From Helicobacter pylori oki112 (GTDB lineage: Bacteria > Campylobacterota > Campylobacteria > Campylobacterales > Helicobacteraceae): a stretch of DNA of 64,000 nucleotides. Positions 28,932 through 37,700 of this stretch are shown here, piece after piece. Location: positions 248,001-312,000 of the forward strand of contig NZ_CP006821.1 in the NCBI RefSeq assembly GCF_000600085.1, read 5' to 3'. How positions within the stretch are numbered: position 1 is the stretch's first letter; each line of letters begins with the position of its first letter. The notes below the pieces were generated by a model. That model was not told where the DNA came from. It worked only from the letters and a program-made list of their open reading frames with translations, and did not search any database. The position numbers and the translations under genes were made by a program.

Positions 28932-29765
28932 TTACCCCATGATGAGCTTGTGTAAAGTCGCTAAAATGCTTAAAGCATAAATGAGGAGCAACAGGATTTT
29001 ATGCACCTTTTCATTAGCCAAAGCAATAAGCTTAATGCCAATACCCACCCCTAAAAACGCTCCAATACCGGTAATCACCCCCGCTTGAACGCTTATATCA
29101 TCAAGAACTCTCCCATTATAAAGAGAGATGACCCCGGATAAAGAAGCGAACACCACAAAAAACAGCCCCAAAGGCACGATTTTTTTAGAATCGTATTTTA
29201 AAAAATAGCCCAAAAACGGCACCATTAAAATCCCCCCACCCATGCCTAACGGGATAGAAAAAATGCCGGTAACAAAACCGGCGAGCATCAAAACCCCATG
29301 CGTTCTGTCCATAGACACAAAAGGGAGCGGGCGCTTTTTTTCTGGCGTTTTGTTATTCGCATGCAAATCAAAATGCATTTCTTCAAAATGTTCTGGTTTC
29401 TTGTTGTTAGAAAAAGCGTATTTGATAAAGGTGTAGCACACCACCACCACAAACACCGCCATTAAAATCTTATCGTCAATGATTTTTAAAATAAAGCTCC
29501 CTAAAATCGCCCCCATTAGCCCTCCAAACGCGGCAAATGAGCCTTCTTTCAAATCCAATAAGCCCTTTTTGTAATTGATGATAGAGCCGACCACTGAAGA
29601 AAAAAGCATTTGCATGAGCGAAATACCCACCGCATGGCTATAGCTAAAATGCGCAAAAATCGCGCTAGGGACGACAATCTCCCCCCCGCCAATCCCAAAA
29701 AACCCGGCGGTAATGCCGGTGAATAGCCCCACAAGAGCCAAAATAAACGCTGTTGATTCTTCCAT
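28932..29765 (-). CDS. TauE/SafE family membrane permease
   Basis: A 277 aa inner-membrane protein with about eight hydrophobic segments. The duplicated TauE motif is seen as FGIGGGEIVVPS near residue 25 and LGMGGGILMVPFLG near residue 175. Members export sulfite, sulfoacetate or related anions; the substrate here cannot be assigned. A SulP permease lies 2.5 kb away, so sulfur-anion traffic is possible. Leftward, downstream of hopM. Confidence 0.9.
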   Translation of the reverse strand: MEESTAFILALVGLFTGITAGFFGIGGGEIVVPSAIFAHFSYSHAVGISLMQMLFSSVVGSIINYKKGLLDLKEGSFAAFGGLMGAILGSFILKIIDDKILMAVFVVVVCYTFIKYAFSNNKKPEHFEEMHFDLHANNKTPEKKRPLPFVSMDRTHGVLMLAGFVTGIFSIPLGMGGGILMVPFLGYFLKYDSKKIVPLGLFFVVFASLSGVISLYNGRVLDDISVQAGVITGIGAFLGVGIGIKLIALANEKVHKILLLLIYALSILATLHKLIMG

Positions 29766-29984
29766 AAAAACTCCCTAAATTCTAAATTATTACTTTATCA
29801 AAAAAGAGTGATAATCTTTAAAAAATCTTTCTTTAATGATTACAAAAATAGGGTTTTGATTACTTTAGTTTTATAGTTTAAGAGCGATTGCAAGAAATAA
29901 GCTCTCTATAAAGCACTTAATTTTAAAAATGCCCTTAAGCGTTTCAAACAAGCCCCCTTTTAAAGAGGGTTTTAAAAGAGGGTT

Positions 29985-32072
29985 TTAATAAGCAAACACA
30001 TAATTCAAATACACGCTATAGAGCCTTCTGTATTTGAGTTTAGCGCCCATGAAAGAATAATAGTTGGTGTTGATCGTAGGGATTTTCACGCCCAATTCCA
30101 CGCCATGCTGAGCGGCATGATCGCTGTCTTTTTTCTTAGCCCTAGCGAGGTTCATTCTCAAGCCTAAATTGAATAAAAATTGGAAATTAGCCACATTCAC
30201 TTTAGCGCTATAGATATTACCCACCATGTTCAAATTCACAAATTCAGAATTAAGCCATGAAGTCCCAGCTAATGCAAAGCCTCCAAAAAGCCCCACGGAG
30301 AGCTTGTTATTCTTGCCTAAAAAGTTGGTGTTTTTATCGTTGATGAAGTTATAAAGCGCATCCATACCCACCCCATAAGTCCAAACATCAGAAGCGGAGT
30401 TGAAAAAATTGGATTTGATGAACGCATGGTTATAATCAAAAAAGCCGTAATACCTTAACCCGCACCTTCTTTTTTTGCCAAAGAATTGTTTATAGCCCAC
30501 TTGCACGCCGATCCCATTCATCGCGCCGTTATTGGTTTGAGAGCTAATCATGCCAAAGCGCCTGAAAGGGTTTTTGCCTAATTCTTGCGTGGTGGCTTGG
30601 AGCTGGTTGTATTTGTTGGTATCCAAAGAATAAGTGAGCAGACCTTCTGGGGAATTAGGGTTTTGAGTGGAATGCGTCATGTTTTGAAGAGATTTAGCGT
30701 TAGGCAAGCCAGAGATAGCGCTATTGATCGCTTTTTGGTCGCTTCCTAAAGTGTTAAGGGCTCCTTTAAAATCCAAAATGGTTTGAGCCAAAGCTTTCTC
30801 TTGATTGACCTGATTGCCATAATAAGCGGTGTGTTGCTCTAAAGAATTGAGAGTTTCTTTCACAAACGCGCAACCTGAACCATAAGTGTTGTCGTTAATC
30901 ACGCCAGCTGATCCTGCTGTGCACTCTTCTAGATCTTGTTGGATAGGCCCTTGAATGCTGTGGAAATTGTCCGCAACTTGCTTAGCTAAATTTAAAATCT
31001 CTGCTTGAGTGTTCGCTCTGTTGAGCATTTCTTTGGCAAACCCTTTGTCTTCAGAAGTGTAGGGGTTGAAATTGTTTGGTTGCGTGATTTGGGCATTTTC
31101 ATTAGCGTTAAGCTGTTTAGTTTTTTCTAAAACGGCTTGAGCGTTTTTAATCATCTCGTTAATCGCGTTAAAACTCTCGCCAAAAATATCCGTCACACTA
31201 CCGGTCTTACCGCCAAACCCCCATGCCCCACCGCCACCATTCACATGCGGGTTTTGGGTGGTAAGGACATTGATGATAGTAGCGGCTTGTTGCAAAAGGT
31301 TTTCAGCGTCATTGACGCTGCTAATCTTTAGCTGGATTGGGATTGATGATCCGCCTGAATAATAATTGCCATTCCCATCGGGGTAAGTGTATTCTGTGGT
31401 GGGGTTTTTTGTGAAAGTTTGATTGATACTGACTACCATATTTTTAGAGCTGTTCAAGGCAGGCATCCCGCCTCCTTGGTTTTGGTTTAAAGCGGTTTGG
31501 ATAGTTTGATAAGCGGTATTGAGAACTTGGTATTCACTGCTAGATAGGATACCATTTGGCCCTACATTACTAGCTCCATTGCAAGTGGTGGTGGTTGTTC
31601 CGCTACCGGTGTTGTAGCTGTAGTTGGGCGTGTTACTAAACGATCGAACGCCTCCATTTTCTAAATGTTCTGTGCCAAGATTGGGACCAGGGCCGCAACT
31701 GATACCAAAGGCTATGACTTGCCACATGCCCACGGCGGCATTGAGCACTAAAGCCACGGCTTGATAGGCTGGGGAAGTGGTGGTAGCGCTAGTGAGGTTG
31801 ATTGCGCTTGAGCTTAAATTGTCAATCGCGCTTGTGATAGCACTGGGCGTGCTGGCTTGATTGACTAAGGAATTTAAGTAATTGTATTGGTTTAAAAGGT
31901 TGTTTAAGTTATCGTATCTGTCCGCAAGATTTTGCAACGCTCCTGTGTTTTTCACTTTTTGAACCGCTTCACCGATTTGATAGCCCACGCTCATGTAAAA
32001 TCCGTCATCTTCAGCCCTTGATAATGAAGCCATGAGAGAAAGAGAGAGTAAGAGGGATTTTTTGATTTTCAT
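29985..32072 (-). CDS. hopM: Outer-membrane protein HopM
   Basis: Hop-family outer-membrane protein of about 695 aa. It has a signal peptide MKIKKSLLLSLSLMASLSRA, the Hop N-terminal motif DDGFYMSVGYQIGEAVQ and a variable cysteine-containing middle. The conserved C-terminal barrel includes GVQVGYKQFFGKKRRCGLRYY and ends YLNYVFAY. The start at 32072 is preferred to the longer frame because AAGGAG sits 5 bases upstream. The signal region carries a degenerate CT-rich stretch (TCTTACTCTCTCTTTCTC), in frame, so the gene is ON. Identified as HopM by position (HP0227). Confidence 0.88.
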   Translation of the reverse strand: MKIKKSLLLSLSLMASLSRAEDDGFYMSVGYQIGEAVQKVKNTGALQNLADRYDNLNNLLNQYNYLNSLVNQASTPSAITSAIDNLSSSAINLTSATTTSPAYQAVALVLNAAVGMWQVIAFGISCGPGPNLGTEHLENGGVRSFSNTPNYSYNTGSGTTTTTCNGASNVGPNGILSSSEYQVLNTAYQTIQTALNQNQGGGMPALNSSKNMVVSINQTFTKNPTTEYTYPDGNGNYYSGGSSIPIQLKISSVNDAENLLQQAATIINVLTTQNPHVNGGGGAWGFGGKTGSVTDIFGESFNAINEMIKNAQAVLEKTKQLNANENAQITQPNNFNPYTSEDKGFAKEMLNRANTQAEILNLAKQVADNFHSIQGPIQQDLEECTAGSAGVINDNTYGSGCAFVKETLNSLEQHTAYYGNQVNQEKALAQTILDFKGALNTLGSDQKAINSAISGLPNAKSLQNMTHSTQNPNSPEGLLTYSLDTNKYNQLQATTQELGKNPFRRFGMISSQTNNGAMNGIGVQVGYKQFFGKKRRCGLRYYGFFDYNHAFIKSNFFNSASDVWTYGVGMDALYNFINDKNTNFLGKNNKLSVGLFGGFALAGTSWLNSEFVNLNMVGNIYSAKVNVANFQFLFNLGLRMNLARAKKKDSDHAAQHGVELGVKIPTINTNYYSFMGAKLKYRRLYSVYLNYVFAY

Positions 32073-32148
32073 GTTTTCTCCTTTTATTAGATTAGATTTT
32101 TCTTCACATTCCCATGATATGATAGTCATGTTTATGAAATTTTGCCAT

Positions 32149-32170
32149 TTTACCACACATTTACCACACA
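32149..32170. repeat. Tandem 11-base duplication upstream of hopM
   Basis: Two exact copies of TTTACCACACA. The first copy's edge overlaps a possible minus-strand TAAAAT -10 (32147-32152) for hopM. Confidence 0.6.
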
Positions 32171-32202
32171 ATGCTTATTCTTAGCTTAAAATTTATATTT
32201 TG

Positions 32203-32218
32203 AAAAAAAAAAAAAAAA
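32203..32218. repeat. A16 tract between hopM and the SulP gene
   Basis: Sixteen A on the plus strand, read as T16 about 130 bases before the hopM start and about 50 bases before its possible -10. The layout resembles the hofA T-tract promoter. It also lies 112 bases before the rightward SulP gene. Confidence 0.8.
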
Positions 32219-32329
32219 CAATTTTAAGTATTTTTTACAATAAAATATCATATATCTTGATTTAAGAAAAGGAATTTTATCCGGTTTGAAATTGGTTTTT
32301 AAATCTTTGGTTACAATCAAGCCATTCTA

Positions 32330-33502
32330 ATGAGAAAGAAAGGCATGTTTGAAAAGATACAAAAAGAATGGCTGAGCAACATTCAAAAAGATTTGTTGTC
32401 TGGTTTTGTGGTGGGGCTTTCTGTGATCCCAGAGACGGCCGGTTTTGCGATCATGGTGGGTTTAGATGTGGGCGTGGCGTTTTATACGACCTTTTACATG
32501 GCTTTTGTTTTGTCTCTTTTTGGGGCTAGAAAGGCGATGATTAGCGCAGCAGCCGGCTCAGTGGCACTCATTTTGGTGGGCGTGGTTAAAAACTATGGGC
32601 TTGAATACGCGGGCGTGGCGACTCTTATGGCAGGGGTGTTGCAAATTCTTTTAGGCTATTTGAAAATAGGGAATCTTTTAAAATTTATCCCTCAATCAGT
32701 GATGTATGGCTTTGTGAACGCGCTAGGCATTTTGCTTTTAACAGAGCAATTCAAATTCCTTCAAAACCAAAATTTGGGGGTGTTTATCTTACTCGCTATT
32801 GGGATATTGATTATTTATTTATTCCCTTTAATCACTAAAAAAATCCCCTCTAATTTAATCTGTATCCTTGCAATCAGTGCGATCGCTTTAATTTTTGATA
32901 TGCATGCGCCGAATTTGGGGAGCATTGAGCAAGGGGTTTCAGGCTTTCATTTCATCATTATCCCAAAAAATTTGGATTTTAAAATTTTGGTAGGATTGTT
33001 GCCTTACGCTCTTTCTTTAGCGCTAGTTGGCACGATAGAAAGCTTATTGACCGCTAAAACTTTAGACGTTATTTTAAAAGACGGCGTGAGCGATAAAAAT
33101 AAAGAAACTAAAGCGCAAGGCTTGGGGAATATCATCTCAGGGCTTTTAGGGGGAATGACAGGGTGCGCTTTAGTGGGGCAGTCTATCATTAACGCAAAAT
33201 CCGGGGCCAAAACAAGGCTTTCTACTTTTTTTGCCGGCTTTTCTTTAATGGTGCTAATATTAGTGTTTAATGAATATGTGGTTAAAATCCCCATTGTGGC
33301 GGTTGTGGCGGTGATGGTGATGATTTCTTTCACCACTTTTAATTTCCAATCCATTATTAACATTAAAAAAATCAAGCCCTATGACACGCTAAACATGCTC
33401 TTAGTCGTGGCAGTGGTTTTATACACGCATAATTTAGCGATAGGGGTTGTGGTGGGGGTTTTAGTCAATGCGTTATGGATCAAATCTAAAGGGATTGCAT
33501 GA
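32330..33502 (+). CDS. SulP-family anion permease without STAS domain
   Basis: A 390 aa membrane protein with about 10-11 hydrophobic segments. SulP features include the early VIPETAGFAIMVG segment and the later GLLGGMTGCALVGQSIIN segment. Typical SulP transporters carry a cytoplasmic STAS domain of about 100 aa at the C-terminus; this one ends straight after the last membrane segment (VNALWIKSKGIA). Substrate unknown (sulfate, bicarbonate or another anion). ATG 32330 or 32345 are both possible. Confidence 0.88.
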   Translation: MRKKGMFEKIQKEWLSNIQKDLLSGFVVGLSVIPETAGFAIMVGLDVGVAFYTTFYMAFVLSLFGARKAMISAAAGSVALILVGVVKNYGLEYAGVATLMAGVLQILLGYLKIGNLLKFIPQSVMYGFVNALGILLLTEQFKFLQNQNLGVFILLAIGILIIYLFPLITKKIPSNLICILAISAIALIFDMHAPNLGSIEQGVSGFHFIIIPKNLDFKILVGLLPYALSLALVGTIESLLTAKTLDVILKDGVSDKNKETKAQGLGNIISGLLGGMTGCALVGQSIINAKSGAKTRLSTFFAGFSLMVLILVFNEYVVKIPIVAVVAVMVMISFTTFNFQSIINIKKIKPYDTLNMLLVVAVVLYTHNLAIGVVVGVLVNALWIKSKGIA

Positions 33503-33536
33503 AGTTTTGCTATAAAAAGTTAGGTAGTTAAAAGTA

Positions 33537-33611
33537 TGGCTCCAGATGTAGGATTCGAACCTACGACCAAGCGGTTAACAGCCGCCTACTCTACCGCTGA
33601 GCTAATCTGGA
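33537..33611 (-). tRNA. tRNA-Asn (GTT)
   Basis: On the minus strand, TCCAGATTAGCTCAGCGGT starts a full cloverleaf with anticodon loop CTGTTAA (anticodon GTT), the T-loop GGTTCGAATCC, acceptor partner ATCTGGA and an encoded CCA end (33537-33539). 75 bases including CCA. Confidence 0.97.
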
Positions 33612-33732
33612 ATTTCGCTCAAAAAGAAATTTTAGTGTGTTTTTTGTAAAAAGTCAAGTAAAATGATGCCGTTATTTATTGAGAGCCAAAAAATTGGCTT
33701 TGTCCTCATTAATAATGAGAACCGATTCAATA

Positions 33733-35184
33733 TCAATAAGCCAAAACATAATTGAAATACACGCTATAAAGTCTTCTATAGGCTAATTTAGCGCCCATGA
33801 AAGAATAGTAATTCGTGTTGATGGTGGGGATTTTCACGCCTAATTCAACGCCATGGTGAATCCCTTGAAGCCTTAAACCGGTATTGAATAAGAATTGGAA
33901 ATTGGTGTTGTTGATTTTAGCGTTGTAGATGCTAGTGGTGGTTTTTAAATTCACCAATTGGGAATTGAGCCATGTCGTGCCGGCTAGAGCGATGCCCCCA
34001 AAAATACCAAAAGAGACTTTGCGGTTTTTATCGGATCCGCCATTGATGAAATTCAATAAAAGATCACTGCCCGCACCATAGGTGAAAACATTGGAAGCGG
34101 AGTTGAAAAAGTTGGATTTGATATAGGCATGGTTGTAATCAAAAAAGGCATAATACCGGATCCCAAAAAATTTATTTTTACCAAAGAATTGCTTATAGCC
34201 TAGTTGCACGCCCACGCCATTCATCGCCCCGTTATTGCTTTGAGAATTAATTAATCCCACGCTTCTAAAAGGGTTATGGCCAAACTCTTTGGTGGTGGTT
34301 TGGAATTGAGAATATTGGGTTTCGTTGAGAGAATAACTATAGCTAGATCGGCTCACCAAACTGTGAAACCCTTTAGAACCGGGCGTTTTTTGAAGGGTGT
34401 TATAGATGGTTGCTAAATTGTCCCCTTTGAGGTAAGAGATCGTGTCATTAATAACGCTTGATACTTCATTAAGGTTTTTATTGAAATCAGCGTTGGTAAA
34501 CGCGCTTGGTTGGTTTGGACTTTCTGGGCTAGTTCTTCGGGCTTCTGCAGCGGCTTTTTTGGCGCTATCAATCATGCTGTTTATGGCGTTAAAGGTGTTG
34601 CCAAAAATATTGCATGCGTTCCCATTTGCATTAATGCCCCATGGTTTGCCATTGCCCCCATCTATTCCTGGGCATTGGCTTTGAAGGGTGCTAATAATGG
34701 TGTTGGCTTGAGTTAAAAGCTGGTCATAGTCATTTGCAATGGTGAGATTATTGTTTTTATTTTCTAGGGTATTTTGGAGCAATTGAGAAATCGCATTGAT
34801 TTGGTTGTATTTATCAGTGGGTAGCGTGCCATTGGCTAAATTAGAGGCTACCACTTGCCACATGCCCACCGCAGAGCTGAGCGCTGAAGACACGGCTTGA
34901 TTGGCGCTATTAGGGGTCGTTTTTAATCTGTTAGCGCTCTCTTTTAGATTGTCAATCGCTTGAGCGGTGCTTGAATCGGTGTTAGAGGCCGTTTGTTTGA
35001 GTTCGTTATAGCGGGTTAAAAGATTGTTCAAATTTTCATAAGCGTTGGAGACTTTTTGGATTTCGCCGGTGTTTTTCACCATTTGTGCGGCTTCGCCGAT
35101 TTGATAGCCCACGCTCATAAAAACGCCGTCATTTTCAGCAAGGAGCGATGACGCCATAAGAGGAAGTAAAATCGTTTTTTTCAT
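33733..35184 (-). CDS. hopA: Outer-membrane protein HopA
   Basis: Hop-family porin-like protein of about 483 aa. The signal is MKKTILLPLMASSLLA, the N-terminal Hop motif NDGVFMSVGYQIGEAAQ, and the C-terminal barrel includes GVQLGYKQFFGKNKFFGIRYY and ends YFNYVLAY. The last 170 or so residues closely resemble HopM, also at DNA level. The start at 35184 has AAGGA 7 bases upstream; the longer in-frame ATG at 35217 lies before the ribosome site. Promoter candidate at 35257-35262. Identified by position (HP0229). Confidence 0.9.
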   Translation of the reverse strand: MKKTILLPLMASSLLAENDGVFMSVGYQIGEAAQMVKNTGEIQKVSNAYENLNNLLTRYNELKQTASNTDSSTAQAIDNLKESANRLKTTPNSANQAVSSALSSAVGMWQVVASNLANGTLPTDKYNQINAISQLLQNTLENKNNNLTIANDYDQLLTQANTIISTLQSQCPGIDGGNGKPWGINANGNACNIFGNTFNAINSMIDSAKKAAAEARRTSPESPNQPSAFTNADFNKNLNEVSSVINDTISYLKGDNLATIYNTLQKTPGSKGFHSLVSRSSYSYSLNETQYSQFQTTTKEFGHNPFRSVGLINSQSNNGAMNGVGVQLGYKQFFGKNKFFGIRYYAFFDYNHAYIKSNFFNSASNVFTYGAGSDLLLNFINGGSDKNRKVSFGIFGGIALAGTTWLNSQLVNLKTTTSIYNAKINNTNFQFLFNTGLRLQGIHHGVELGVKIPTINTNYYSFMGAKLAYRRLYSVYFNYVLAY

Positions 35185-35256
35185 AAAATGTTCCTTAAAG
35201 TAATGTTTTATTTGCAAAATCGTATCAAATTGAAACTTTATTTACAATGCGTTTAA

Positions 35257-35269
35257 ATTATGCCATAAA
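35257..35269 (-). promoter_or_regulatory. Likely hopA core promoter
   Basis: The minus strand reads TTTATGGCATAAT, identical over 13 bases to the hofA promoter core at 10779-10791. The CATAAT hexamer (35257-35262) is about 73 bases before the hopA ATG. Confidence 0.5.
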
Positions 35270-35378
35270 TTTATTGAATTTTTAATAAAATTGAGCAAAA
35301 ATTAAGAAATTTTGCTTTTTTTTTGGATTTAAAAAGAGGTTTTTGATGGTGAAAAATGTTTTGAGTGAATTTTAGCGC

Positions 35379-36104
35379 TCAAAGGAGATTGGGGCTAAAA
35401 ATTTTCAAAGCGTTTTGCAAATCTTCTTTGGTGTCAATGCCCACGCTCTCACTTTGAACGATTTTCACTGCAATCTTTTTTTGGTAATACAAAGCCCTTA
35501 ATTGCTCTAATTTTTCTATTTCCTCTAAAACGCAAGGTTTTAAAGCGCATAATTCTTCTAATATTTCTTTATTGTGGAAGCCATAAATACCGATATGCCC
35601 TAAAAGGGGGGTTTGGCGTTTCGCATCAAAATCTCGTAAAAAGGGGATAAGGGAGCGCGAAAAATACAAGGCGTTATTTTGATGATCTAAAACCACCTTG
35701 ACTAAATTGGGGCTTTTGGCCTGCTCTTCATCAATGACTTTAGCGCAAGTCGTCATGAAAGGGGCGTTTTGGGTGGCTTCTAATAAGGCTAAAATGACTT
35801 CTTTTTCTAAAAAAGGCTCATCGCCTTGCAAGTTTAAAACCCTTTCATCGTTTTTTAACCCTAAAATTTGCGCCGCTTCCAAACAGCGTTCCGTGCCGCT
35901 ATTATGGTGTTTGGAGGTTAGCACCGCTTTAATGTGGAATTTTTGGCATGTTTGCATGATGCTTTCATCATCGCAAGCGACTACGCATTCATCTACTAGA
36001 TTCGCATTTTTAGCGCAACGGACTACCATAGGCAAGCCAAAAATATCTTCTAGCACTTTATTTTCAAAACGACTGGATTTTAATCTAGCAGGAATGATAA
36101 TCAT
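35379..36104 (-). CDS. kdsB: 3-deoxy-manno-octulosonate cytidylyltransferase
   Basis: Activates KDO as CMP-KDO for the inner core of lipopolysaccharide. The 241 aa protein starts [18 protein letters not shown], the nucleotide-binding signature. It has [17 protein letters not shown] and NLQGDEPFL, all typical of KdsB, and ends within the family's length range. Single leftward gene between hopA and the rightward Dsb gene. Confidence 0.96.
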   Translation of the reverse strand: MIIIPARLKSSRFENKVLEDIFGLPMVVRCAKNANLVDECVVACDDESIMQTCQKFHIKAVLTSKHHNSGTERCLEAAQILGLKNDERVLNLQGDEPFLEKEVILALLEATQNAPFMTTCAKVIDEEQAKSPNLVKVVLDHQNNALYFSRSLIPFLRDFDAKRQTPLLGHIGIYGFHNKEILEELCALKPCVLEEIEKLEQLRALYYQKKIAVKIVQSESVGIDTKEDLQNALKIFSPNLL

Positions 36105-36216
36105 CTTTAAACCTTTTTAAGCCTTATGAAAATAGGGGATTTTATGGTATTATACCCATTAAAAGCTTATTCCTTTTATTGTAGGGGTTTTAGGCTATTG
36201 AACTTTAGGAGTTTTA

Positions 36217-37014
36217 ATGATATTAAGAGCGAGTGTGTTGAGTGCGTTACTTCTTGTAGGCTTAGGGGCAACCCCTAAACATTCAGTTTCAGCTAATGAC
36301 AAACGGATGCAGGATAATTTAGTGAGCGTGATTGAAAAACAGACCAATAAAAAGGTGCGTATTTTAGAAGTCAAACCTTTAAAATCCAGCCAGGATTTAA
36401 AAATGGTCGTTATTGAAGATCCGGACACTAAATACAATATCCCGCTTGTAGTGAGTAAGGATGGTAATTTAATCATAGGGCTTAGCAATATCTTTTTTAG
36501 CAATAAAAGCGAAGATGTGCAATTAGTCGCAGAAACCAATCAAAAAATCCAAGCCCTTAACGCCACCCAACAAAATAGCGCGAAATTGAACGCTATTTTT
36601 AATGAAATACCGGCTGATTATGTGATAGAGTTGCCCTCTACTAACGCTGAAAATAAGGATAAAATCCTTTATATTGTCTCTGATCCCATGTGTCCGCATT
36701 GCCAAAAAGAGCTCACTAAACTCAGGGATCACTTAAAAGAAAACACCGTGAGAATGGTTGTAGTGGGGTGGCTTGGAGTCAATTCGGCTAAAAAAGCGGC
36801 TTTAATCCAAGAAGAAATGGCGAAAGCTAGGGCTAGGGGAGCGAGCGTGGAAGATAAAATCTCTATTCTTGAAAAGATTTATTCCACCCAATACGATATT
36901 AACGCTCAAAAAGAGCCTGAAGATTTACGCACTAAAGTGGAAAATACCACTAAAAAGATTTTTGAATCTGGCGTGATTAAAGGCGTGCCTTTCTTATACC
37001 ATTATAAGGCATGA
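36217..37014 (+). CDS. Periplasmic dimeric thiol oxidoreductase (HP0231, DsbG/DsbC-like)
   Basis: A 265 aa exported protein with signal ILRASVLSALLLVGLGATP, an N-terminal dimerisation domain and a thioredoxin-fold domain with CPHC in VSDPMCPHCQKEL. The cis-proline loop is visible in GVPFLYH. HP0231 is known as the main H. pylori Dsb protein, acting mostly as an oxidase despite its dimeric architecture. AGGAG lies 5 bases before the ATG. It precedes a lipoprotein gene by 15 bases. Confidence 0.92.
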   Translation: MILRASVLSALLLVGLGATPKHSVSANDKRMQDNLVSVIEKQTNKKVRILEVKPLKSSQDLKMVVIEDPDTKYNIPLVVSKDGNLIIGLSNIFFSNKSEDVQLVAETNQKIQALNATQQNSAKLNAIFNEIPADYVIELPSTNAENKDKILYIVSDPMCPHCQKELTKLRDHLKENTVRMVVVGWLGVNSAKKAALIQEEMAKARARGASVEDKISILEKIYSTQYDINAQKEPEDLRTKVENTTKKIFESGVIKGVPFLYHYKA

Positions 37015-37029
37015 TATAAGGTTACTCTC

Positions 37030-37680
37030 ATGAAAAAACCCTACAGAAAGATTTCTGATCATGCGATCGTGGGTGGTTTGAGCGCGTTAGTGATGGTGAG
37101 CATTGTGGGGTGTAAGAGCAATGCCGATGACAAACCCAAAGAGCAAAGCTCTTTGAGTCAAAGCGTTCAAAAAGGTGCGTTTGTGATTTTAGAAGAGCAA
37201 AAGGATAAATCTTACAAGGTTGTTGAAGAATACCCCAGCTCAAGAACCCACATTATAGTACGCGATTTGCAAGGCAATGAACGCGTATTAAGCAATGAAG
37301 AGATTCAAAAGCTCATCAAAGAAGAAGAAGCTAAAATTGATAACGGCACGAGCAAGCTTATCCAGCCTAATAATGGGGGAGGGAGTAATGAAAGCTCAGG
37401 CTTTGGCTTGGGGAGCGCGATTTTAGGGAGCGCGGCGGGGGCGATTTTAGGGAGTTATATTGGCAATAAGCTTTTCAATAACCCTAATTACCAGCAAAAC
37501 GCCCAACGGACCTACAAATCCCCACAAGCTTACCAACGCTCTCAAAATTCCTTTTCTAAAAGTGCACCTAGCACTTCAAGCATGGGCACAGCGAGTAAGG
37601 GACAGAGCGGGTTTTTTGGCTCTAATAGGCCTACTAGCTCGCCGGCGGTAAGCTCTGGGACAAGGGGCTTTAACTCATAA
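37030..37680 (+). CDS. UPF0323 family lipoprotein (HP0232)
   Basis: A 216 aa lipoprotein with signal [12 protein letters not shown] (lipobox cysteine near residue 28). A charged domain follows, then a glycine-rich membrane-like segment ([21 protein letters not shown]) of the glycine-zipper type and a low-complexity Ser/Asn/Gln/Gly tail. Function unknown. AAGGTTACTC precedes the ATG; closely spaced after the Dsb gene. Confidence 0.85.
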   Translation: MKKPYRKISDHAIVGGLSALVMVSIVGCKSNADDKPKEQSSLSQSVQKGAFVILEEQKDKSYKVVEEYPSSRTHIIVRDLQGNERVLSNEEIQKLIKEEEAKIDNGTSKLIQPNNGGGSNESSGFGLGSAILGSAAGAILGSYIGNKLFNNPNYQQNAQRTYKSPQAYQRSQNSFSKSAPSTSSMGTASKGQSGFFGSNRPTSSPAVSSGTRGFNS

Positions 37681-37700
37681 AATCTATTCAAGGCTAAAAA

